Of a stretch of 11,531 bases of DNA, positions 6,707 to 11,531 are shown one piece after another. The stretch comes from Candidatus Poribacteria bacterium. GTDB taxonomy: Bacteria; Poribacteria; WGA-4E; WGA-3G. Numbering within the stretch: position 1 is the first letter of the stretch; every line of letters starts with the position of its first letter. The stretch spans positions 1 through 11,531 of the forward strand of contig VXXH01000634.1 in the NCBI GenBank assembly GCA_009835515.1, written 5' to 3'. Position numbers and translations under genes: made by a program. The notes under the pieces were generated by a model, which was not told the DNA's origin, made no database searches, and saw only the letters and a program-made list of their open reading frames with translations.

Positions 6707-7476
6707 TCAATCATCCCCGCTTGTGGGCTTGACGCAGTCGCATAGAGTTTCCGAGGAATCCGCCCTGCTAAAAATGCAGCTCTACCGGCTTCAACCGCCT
6801 TCTTCATCGCCTCTGCCATCAGCACCGGACGATGCGCCTTCGCGACTGCTGTATTGAGCAAAACACCATCGCACCCTAATTCCATCGCTATCGCCGCATC
6901 CGATGCTGTCCCGACCCCCGCATCCACAATGAGCGGCACCTGCACAAGATCTCGGATAATCTGGATGTTATAAGGATTCCGAATCCCCATCCCTGAACCG
7001 ATCGGCGCGCCTAACGGCATCACCGCTGCACAGCCAATATTTTCTAATTTCTTACACGTGATCGGATCGTCGTTGCAATACGGAAGTACGGTGAAACCGT
7101 CTTTCACAAGCGTTTCCGCTGCACTGAGCAGCTGCTCCACATCCGGGAATAGCGTCTGTTCATCTCCAATAACTTCGAGCTTGATAAGCGATGTCTCCAG
7201 TGCTTCGCGCGCAAGATTCGCAGTTAGAATCGCGTCCTTCGCTGTGAAACACCCCGCGGTATTCGGGAGAATCGTCATACCCCGTTCACGCAGGAGTGCG
7301 AACAGATTTTCGCCAGATGTATCATCCGTCCATTTCACACGCCGCATGGACACCGTAGCAATCTCGGCACCACTCGCCGCAATAGCCTCCGTCATGATAT
7401 GAAAATTCGGGTAACCCGCCGTTCCAATGAGTAACCGTGATGTATATGTTTGATCTGCGATTTTGAATGCTTGCAT
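6703..7476 (-). CDS. thiG: Thiazole synthase ThiG
   Basis: A 257-residue cytoplasmic (beta/alpha)8 enzyme of thiamine biosynthesis. It condenses 1-deoxy-D-xylulose 5-phosphate, iminoglycine (from ThiO) and sulfur from ThiS thiocarboxylate into the thiazole phosphate. The Schiff-base lysine is K99 in LIKLEVIGD. Other hallmarks are RLLIGTAGY (14-22), LPNTAGC (70-76), [14 protein letters not shown], the phosphate-binding loop [28 protein letters not shown], and the C-terminal [15 protein letters not shown]. Length and motifs are normal, so it should be active. No Shine-Dalgarno is visible before the ATG at 7476. It begins 33 bp after the MntA-like gene and so may be read from the toxin-antitoxin promoter. 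Its stop overlaps the start of the next gene. Confidence 0.96.
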   Translation of the reverse strand: MQAFKIADQTYTSRLLIGTAGYPNFHIMTEAIAASGAEIATVSMRRVKWTDDTSGENLFALLRERGMTILPNTAGCFTAKDAILTANLAREALETSLIKLEVIGDEQTLFPDVEQLLSAAETLVKDGFTVLPYCNDDPITCKKLENIGCAAVMPLGAPIGSGMGIRNPYNIQIIRDLVQVPLIVDAGVGTASDAAIAMELGCDGVLLNTAVAKAHRPVLMAEAMKKAVEAGRAAFLAGRIPRKLYATASSPQAGMIE

Positions 7477-7509
7477 ATTTTTTTGACTATAGAGATTTGC
7501 TTAAAAATC

Positions 7510-7815
7510 CTATTTTTTATATAGTGCTACACCGACTTGTTCAACCTGCTCGATCATTTCAGAGTTACGGATATTCTTGAAGATGGACAGATCAACGATA
7601 TAAGGCAGCAACTGGTCGTCCAGATCGTTTGCAATTTGTGAGAGTATCGTGTGTGTGAGTTCAACATTACCGCGAAGTGTCAGGTCAATGTCAGATCCGT
7701 TTTTGTAATCACCTCTGGCGCGGGAACCGTATAACACGGCTTCTTCCACCTGTGGATATCGAACCAAAACATCGCGGATTTTTTGGAGCGTCTGGGCAGA
7801 CAAACCGTATTGCAT
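7510..7815 (-). CDS. mntA: MNT-domain nucleotidyltransferase, MntA-type antitoxin
   Basis: A 101-residue minimal nucleotidyltransferase. The catalytic signature GSX10DXD is complete: G30-S31, ten residues, then D42-I43-D44 (GSRARGDYKNGSDIDL), with D75 in IVDLSIF as the probable third carboxylate. In studied HepT-MntA systems such antitoxins AMPylate the tyrosine of the HEPN toxin RX4HXY motif and silence its RNase; both motifs are present in this pair. The gene starts two bases after the toxin stop (ATG at 7815), so the two are co-translated. It ends 33 bp before thiG. All key residues are present, so an active antitoxin is expected. Confidence 0.9.
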   Translation of the reverse strand: MQYGLSAQTLQKIRDVLVRYPQVEEAVLYGSRARGDYKNGSDIDLTLRGNVELTHTILSQIANDLDDQLLPYIVDLSIFKNIRNSEMIEQVEQVGVALYKK

Positions 7816-7817
7816 TT

Positions 7818-8243
7818 TTAAAGGGTTCCTTCCGATTTCAGTTGCTGCAATCTTGCAAGCAATCTTTCAAATTCAGCATAATAAGCATTACGGATGGTTA
7901 TAACAACCTGAGCTGCGGTCTTTTCATCATAGGTATGTGAGGTTAGGTTACGTTTGTCAACCATATCCATCCAGACTTCACCGTTTTCAATCAGACCGTT
8001 CCGAAAAGCGGCTCGCGTTGTATCGCGCGAACCGTACAAATTCAATATCCCTTGTGCTTCCAAGAAGTCCTTCAAGGCTTTCCAAGCGAGTTCATGCGTG
8101 TATTCAAAACCTTGTATTAACCCTTGCGCTTCTAAGTCTGAAAGTTCCCGTTGTTCCGCAAGTTTGACAGCTGCCCTTAATCGCCCCAAAGCCCTTTCAA
8201 AACTATTTGCACGTTGAATCCAACGAACCTCTTGACTTCGCAT
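7818..8243 (-). CDS. hepT: HEPN-domain protein, HepT-type toxin (HI0074 family)
   Basis: A 141-residue all-alpha HEPN protein of the nucleotidyltransferase-substrate-binding (HI0074) family. The RNase motif RX4HXY is intact as R98-NLTS-H103-T-Y105. The conserved GFEYTHELAWKALKDFLEAQG (about 45-65) and SRDTTRAAFRNGLIENGEVWMDMV (72-95) match the family. By analogy with HepT it would be a dimeric RNase toxin, silenced by AMPylation of Y105 by the MNT partner encoded immediately downstream. Toxin-first order is usual for this pair. ATG at 8243 has AGGTAGGA just upstream and a good promoter at 8285-8314. The pair lies between thiS and thiG, an unexpected place for a stress or defence module. Confidence 0.9.
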   Translation of the reverse strand: MRSQEVRWIQRANSFERALGRLRAAVKLAEQRELSDLEAQGLIQGFEYTHELAWKALKDFLEAQGILNLYGSRDTTRAAFRNGLIENGEVWMDMVDKRNLTSHTYDEKTAAQVVITIRNAYYAEFERLLARLQQLKSEGTL

Positions 8244-8284
8244 AGTGTCCTACCTACAGTTTATCACACCATCCATTTTCAATT

Positions 8285-8314
8285 AGTATAGCAGCGTCAA
8301 AGTCTCTTTATCAA
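8285..8314 (-). promoter_or_regulatory. Sigma70-type promoter for the HEPN/MNT pair
   Basis: On the minus strand, -35 TTGATA (8309-8314) and -10 TATACT (8285-8290) are 18 bases apart. Transcription would start near 8278, about 35 bases before the toxin ATG. No terminator is visible between mntA and thiG, so this promoter may also feed thiG and the genes after it. Confidence 0.6.
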
Positions 8315-8366
8315 GTCATTTTTTACTCAAGATTAGGGCTATTTAGTTCTCGGTTTTTTCGTCCAA

Positions 8367-8470
8367 TTTTGCGGCGTACTCGCCCATAAGCGACCTGCTT
8401 TAGACACCCGGGGTCCCCACCCGTTACTGGGAAGGGGCCCCAGTAGGTGCTGTTTTGCGGTGTACTCACC
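8367..8470. repeat. Pair of covarying mini-hairpin repeats
   Basis: TTTTGCGGCGTACTCGCC (8367-8384) and TTTTGCGGTGTACTCACC (8453-8470) differ at only two of 18 positions. The two differences pair with each other: GGCG-TACT-CGCC becomes GGTG-TACT-CACC, so a 4-bp stem with a TACT loop is kept by a C-G to T-A swap. Confidence 0.6.
8418..8449. other. GC-rich hairpin
   Basis: TACTGGG (8425-8431) and CCCAGTA (8439-8445) form a 7-bp stem with a 7-base loop. It extends past a three-base bulge by CACC (8418-8421) with GGTG (8446-8449). GGGG runs at 8410-8413 and 8434-8437 and CCCC runs at 8415-8418 and 8438-8441 allow alternative pairings. There is no T-run after it, so it is not an ordinary intrinsic terminator. 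Confidence 0.5.
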
Positions 8471-8627
8471 TGCCCCCTTGATGAAGTTTAATAAAATATT
8501 TGGGTAATGCTAAGACGTGTGGTTAACCAGTAGATCGGTTCGTAAAGTTATTTGTTAAACCTCATATAAGGGGGTGTTTTTGCTGGGGTATTTGATAGGG
8601 TATTTCTGCGGATTTCTGCGGATTTCC

Positions 8628-8856
8628 GTTAGGTTGAACGGAACTCAAAAGACAGATATGTTCTCCAAATACTTCTCAAAGTCAGCGTGCTGTCGTATGC
8701 AATCAAGAATGTAGTGAAACCCAACTTCATACCGTCAGCGTCTCGGTAGCCGCAAGATGTTGGGTTTCACTCGGTTTTTGTTTGACGGAACATCTATAGA
8801 GCAGGTCGATTTTTCTATTCTTTTTCAGGGTTTTGGTGGCACCCGTTCAACCCAAC
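8628..8856. repeat. 229-bp nested palindrome, possible MITE-like element
   Basis: The outer arms 8628-8641 (GTTAGGTTGAACGG) and 8843-8856 (CCGTTCAACCCAAC) are inverted repeats matching at 13 of 14 positions. The inner arms 8713-8725 (AGTGAAACCCAAC) and 8759-8771 are perfect 13-bp inverted repeats. The two 71-bp stretches between outer and inner arms have equal length but no evident similarity. The centre loop contains TACCG/CGGTA (8730-8734, 8744-8748). No open reading frame inside looks real. Confidence 0.65.
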
Positions 8857-8867
8857 CTACGATGTTA

Positions 8868-9074
8868 CTATCCGCCTTGGACAGCACGTATTATCTCTAC
8901 ATCGCTATTTTCACGAAGTTCCGTTCCCTGCCATTCGGTTTTCGGAATAACTTCCCGATCCACAGCGACAGCGATACCTGCCTGCCCCGGATCTAATTCC
9001 AAAGCGATGAGCAGGTCATAAACATTTGAATTGAGGCAAATCTCTGTTTCTTCGCCATTCACGTGTATTTTCAT
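8868..9074 (-). CDS. thiS: Sulfur carrier protein ThiS
   Basis: A 68-residue ubiquitin-like sulfur carrier with the mandatory C-terminal Gly-Gly (AVQGG). The C-terminus is adenylated by ThiF and converted to a thiocarboxylate that feeds ThiG. The beta-grasp pattern is clear: MKIHVNGEETEI, then LLIALELDPGQAGIAVAVDREVIPKTEWQGTELRENSDVEIIRAVQGG. Length is typical. It follows the second thiO by 41 bp containing a small hairpin. No Shine-Dalgarno is seen before ATG 9074. ThiF is not encoded in the window. Downstream, the usual partner thiG is reached only after the repeat-rich spacer and the toxin-antitoxin pair. Confidence 0.95.
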   Translation of the reverse strand: MKIHVNGEETEICLNSNVYDLLIALELDPGQAGIAVAVDREVIPKTEWQGTELRENSDVEIIRAVQGG

Positions 9075-9096
9075 TTTTTCAAACGTGGTTACTTAC

Positions 9097-9119
9097 GGCA
9101 CACAGTATGTGCCTGCTAC
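9097..9119 (-). repeat. GTAG-headed hairpin overlapping the thiO stop
   Basis: On the minus strand GTAG (9116-9119) is followed by the perfect stem GGCACA-TACTG-TGTGCC (9097-9113, 6 bp, 5-base loop). The TAG stop of the upstream thiO is part of the GTAG. A GTAG head plus palindrome is the form of REP elements, though the core sequence differs from the array at 1014-1260. It lies in the thiO-thiS gap and may also modulate the polycistronic mRNA. Confidence 0.5.
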
Positions 9120-10252
9120 CTTAAAAACCGATCTAACTGAAACGGGGCAATTGTCTCTGAAGTCTCACCCGTCAAAATCAGTTTGGCAATCTCATAAGCC
9201 GTAATGGGTGTGAGTAAGATACCGTTGCGATAGTGTCCCGTTGCGTATATCAAGTTCTCAACAGGTGTTTTCCCAAGTATAGGAGCGTTGTCTCTACTGC
9301 CCGGACGTAAGCCTGTCCACGTCTCCAGAAGTGGCAGCTCGTAAATGCCCGGCACCGCTTCCCACGCGCCGCGAAGCAGTTCAAACACGCCACCACCCGT
9401 TAAACGTGTGTCAAACCCCATTTCCTCACTCGTCGCACCGACGATAAGTCTGTCATCGGTTCTTGGTACCAGGTATACCGACATCGGATATCTTGCCCTG
9501 ACAGTACGGATGACATTTTTAACCGTAATACCGGCTTCCATCTGAAACGCCAACATCTGTCCTTTCACAGGGCGGACCGGTGGGCGGAGGGCATCTGGCA
9601 GTCCTTCAATTTGGGCAGACCAGCATCCTGCGGCGAGAATTAACGTATCAGCTGCCCGAAAACCGCCTTGTGTTTGAACACCAGTTGCGATGCCATTTTC
9701 TATAACGATGCTCTCAATGGTGCTATTTTCATGCAGCACCCCTCCACAAATCTGAAAGGAACGCTGGAGTGCCTTTACCATCAGACGGTTATCAACTTGA
9801 TGATCGGTCGCACAGCGAATGGCTGCAGTCACGCGAGGCGAAAGAGCCGGTTCAATTTCACGTGCTGTGCCTCCAGTTAACCACTCGACATCTAATCCTA
9901 AGTCCTGTTGTGAAGTGTGGAGATGCCGCAGTTGATGTGTATCATCAGGCTCTAATCCAACAATGAGCGTGCCTTCTGCCCGATAACCGACGGACATCTC
10001 TGCATCCGCCTCTAATTCGCGAACCCATTGCGGATAACGTTCTAAACTTTGACAGCCGAGTTTGAGCAGTTCCGGTTCTTCGTTATGTGCTTCAGCGAGG
10101 GGAGCAAGCATCCCAGCGGCTGCCCAAGAGGCAGCGCGCCCGGCTTCAGCACGATCGTAAATGGTGACGGTGGCACCCGATTTCGCGAGCTGCCACCCGA
10201 TACCGAGTCCAATTACACCGCCACCGATGATGAGAACTTTTTTATTTACCAT
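9116..10252 (-). CDS. thiO: Glycine oxidase ThiO, thiS-proximal copy
   Basis: A 378-residue FAD enzyme of the D-amino-acid-oxidase fold that oxidises glycine with O2 to iminoglycine and H2O2, supplying ThiG. The dinucleotide-binding GGGVIGLGIGWQLA (9-22) ends with an acidic residue in TIYDR. Further marks are AASWAAAGMLAP (40-51), HQVDNRLMVKAL, ILAAGCWS, PVRPVKGQML, VYLVPR and GLRPGSRDNAPILG (R316), then TGHYRNGILLTPIT (R342). The two arginines match the carboxylate-binding pair of Bacillus glycine oxidase. The start at 10252 is chosen by alignment with the neighbouring copy; an upstream GTG at 10297 would add 15 unmatched residues. No convincing ribosome binding site precedes it. It is one of two tandem intact copies, roughly 75-80% identical by eye. 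Confidence 0.92.
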   Translation of the reverse strand: MVNKKVLIIGGGVIGLGIGWQLAKSGATVTIYDRAEAGRAASWAAAGMLAPLAEAHNEEPELLKLGCQSLERYPQWVRELEADAEMSVGYRAEGTLIVGLEPDDTHQLRHLHTSQQDLGLDVEWLTGGTAREIEPALSPRVTAAIRCATDHQVDNRLMVKALQRSFQICGGVLHENSTIESIVIENGIATGVQTQGGFRAADTLILAAGCWSAQIEGLPDALRPPVRPVKGQMLAFQMEAGITVKNVIRTVRARYPMSVYLVPRTDDRLIVGATSEEMGFDTRLTGGGVFELLRGAWEAVPGIYELPLLETWTGLRPGSRDNAPILGKTPVENLIYATGHYRNGILLTPITAYEIAKLILTGETSETIAPFQLDRFLR

Positions 10253-10315
10253 TAATTCAGTAGGTGAAACGACTATTCTTCCAATACATTTTTTCACTTT
10301 GTATGAAAGACGTGG

Positions 10316-10352
10316 GACTAACCGCTGGCAATTTCGGAACGCTGACTAACCG
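10316..10352. repeat. Short direct repeat in the thiO-thiO spacer
   Basis: GACTAACCG occurs at 10316-10324 and 10344-10352, 28 bp apart, inside the 120-bp gap between the two thiO genes. It may be an operator pair or a remnant of a dispersed repeat. No promoter is clear in this gap. Confidence 0.4.
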
Positions 10353-10372
10353 GTGAAAAACATCCACAGATC

Positions 10373-11512
10373 CTACGCCTTTGAAAACCTGTCCAATTGA
10401 AACGGAGCGATTGTCTCTGAAGTCTCACCCGTCAGAATCAGTTTAGAGATCTCGTAAGCCGTAATGGGTGTGAGTAAGATGCCATTGCGATAGTGTCCTG
10501 TTGCGTATATTAAATTTTCGACAGATGTTTTACCGAGTATGGGAGCATTGTCTTCGCTACCGGGACGTAGACCTGTCCATGTTTCGATAAGTGGCAGATC
10601 GTAAATACCCGGCACCGCTTCACACGCTCCGTGGAGGAGTTCATATATACCCCCAACGGTCAGATCCGTGTCAAACCCCAACTCCTCGGTTGTTGCCCCG
10701 ACGATAAGTCTACCATCGCTTCTCGGCACTAAATAGACCGGCATCGGATACCTCGCCTTGACGGTACGGATGACGTTTTTGAGCATAATGCCTTCCCGCA
10801 TTCGCAACGCCAACATCTGTCCCTTCACGGGGCGCACGGGCGGGATAATCGTATCCGGTAACCCGCTGAGCTGCCCAGACCAGCATCCTGCGGCGAGAAT
10901 ACACACATCTGCACTCTGAAAACCGTCTTGTGTTTGAACACCTGTCGCGGTTCCGTTTTCTATGACGATTCTTTCAACAGTGCTATTCTGATGCAACACG
11001 CCGCCGCGCCCCTGATAGGCATGCTGGAGTGCCTGAGCCATCAATCGGTTATCGACTTGATGGTCAGTTTCACAACGAACAGCCGCAGTCACGTAGGGTG
11101 AAAGTGCCGGTTCAATTTCACGTGCTTCTTGTCCGCTCAACCACTCTACATTCAACCCTAAATCTTGTTGTAAGGTATAAGCATGCCGGAGTTGAATTGC
11201 ATCATCAGATTCAATGCCTATAATGAGCGTGCCTTCCGCTCGGTAACCGATTGACATCTCTGTTTCTGTCTCTAACTCATCGACCCATTCCGGGTAGCGT
11301 GCTAAACTTTGATTGCTGAGTTTGAGGAGGTCGAGCTCGTCGATATGTGCTTCAGCAATTGGACCGAGCATACCAGCGGCTGCCCAAGAGGCACCGCGTC
11401 CGGCTTGTCCGCGCTCATAAATGGTGACAGCGGCACCCGCTTTCGCCAGCTGCCACCCGATACCAAGTCCAATCACACCGCCACCAATGATGAGAATCTT
11501 CTTATTTGTCAT
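10373..11512 (-). CDS. thiO: Glycine oxidase ThiO, promoter-proximal copy
   Basis: A 379-residue FAD-dependent glycine oxidase and full-length tandem paralogue of the next gene. It has the same role: glycine plus O2 to iminoglycine for thiazole formation. All motifs persist: GGGVIGLGIGWQLA (9-22), GASWAAAGML, HQVDNRLMAQAL, ILAAGCWSGQL, PVRPVKGQML, VYLVPRSDGRLIVGAT, the arginines in GLRPGSEDNAPILG and TGHYRNGILLTP. The two copies align without indels at a constant 1260-bp offset and are almost identical over the last 65 codons. ATG at 11512 is well supported by AAAAGGTG (11517-11524). It is the first gene of the thi group in this window; any TPP riboswitch or promoter would lie beyond the right edge. 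Confidence 0.93.
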   Translation of the reverse strand: MTNKKILIIGGGVIGLGIGWQLAKAGAAVTIYERGQAGRGASWAAAGMLGPIAEAHIDELDLLKLSNQSLARYPEWVDELETETEMSIGYRAEGTLIIGIESDDAIQLRHAYTLQQDLGLNVEWLSGQEAREIEPALSPYVTAAVRCETDHQVDNRLMAQALQHAYQGRGGVLHQNSTVERIVIENGTATGVQTQDGFQSADVCILAAGCWSGQLSGLPDTIIPPVRPVKGQMLALRMREGIMLKNVIRTVKARYPMPVYLVPRSDGRLIVGATTEELGFDTDLTVGGIYELLHGACEAVPGIYDLPLIETWTGLRPGSEDNAPILGKTSVENLIYATGHYRNGILLTPITAYEISKLILTGETSETIAPFQLDRFSKA

Positions 11513-11531
11513 TATTCACCTTTTCTGTTAG

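Larger units (their letters stand above)
8244..8867. other. 624-bp gene-free region packed with inverted and direct repeats
   Basis: No credible coding region on either strand; short open frames here lack ribosome binding sites and recognisable protein character. Contents: the toxin promoter (8285-8314); twin mini-hairpins (8367-8384, 8453-8470); a GC-rich hairpin (8418-8449); a perfect 10-bp palindrome TGGTTAACCA (8520-8529); GGGTATTT at 8586 and 8598; the 10-bp unit TTTCTGCGGA twice (8603-8622); and a nested 229-bp palindrome (8628-8856) ending 11 bp from the thiS stop. It resembles a landing zone for small non-coding elements. Confidence 0.75.

Noticed and set aside
8244..8627. tRNA or known riboswitch in the gene-free spacer
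   Set aside because: No cloverleaf, T-loop context or TPP-riboswitch core motifs could be found on either strand by eye.
8757..8996. Plus-strand open frame of 79 codons antisense to thiS
   Set aside because: It is antisense to a clear thiS and crosses the palindrome; no ribosome binding site or recognisable protein features.
10253..10297. Longer thiO start at GTG 10297
   Set aside because: The extra 15 residues precede the FAD-binding strand, have no counterpart in the tandem copy and lack a ribosome binding site.

Overview
The window looks like a chromosomal segment of an uncultured diderm bacterium. Evidence for two membranes is a lipoprotein (1-975) and a signal-peptide protein with alternating beta-strand sequence typical of outer-membrane barrels (4430-5635). 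Oxygen use is suggested by glycine oxidase (ThiO) rather than ThiH as the source of the iminoglycine used in thiamine synthesis. The mixture of an FGE/sulfatase-modifying-like lipoprotein, GTAG-type palindromic repeats and many dispersed intergenic repeats resembles Candidatus Poribacteria or related sponge/environmental lineages. That placement comes from general familiarity and is weak.

Layout, left to right. (1) 1-975, minus: FGE-fold lipoprotein that lacks the catalytic cysteines. (2) 1014-1260: six-unit REP-like tandem array running into the glutamine synthetase stop codon. (3) 1258-2592, minus: type III (GlnT-like) glutamine synthetase, with a good promoter at 2742-2769. (4) 2701-2869: divergent intergenic region with a direct-repeat pair. 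(5) 2870-4408, plus: polytopic GT-C-like membrane protein, the only plus-strand gene. (6) 4430-7476, minus: compact unit thiG, two paralogous small proteins built from a duplicated unknown domain, and an outer-membrane barrel protein; two of the three junctions are ATGA overlaps. (7) 7510-8243, minus: complete HEPN/MNT (HepT-MntA) toxin-antitoxin pair with its own promoter at 8285-8314. (8) 8244-8867: 624 bp without a gene but rich in structure, including covarying mini-hairpins, a GC-rich hairpin and a 229-bp nested palindrome. (9) 8868-11512, minus: thiS and two tandem, intact thiO genes.

The thiO-thiO-thiS and thiG genes together give the aerobic thiazole branch of thiamine biosynthesis. 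ThiO makes iminoglycine, ThiS carries sulfur as a C-terminal thiocarboxylate, and ThiG condenses these with deoxyxylulose phosphate. The cluster is split by the toxin-antitoxin module and the repeat-rich spacer. The most interesting points are this interruption, the thiO duplication, the unknown duplicated-domain proteins translationally coupled to thiG and the barrel, and several classes of palindromic repeats, two of which touch stop codons.
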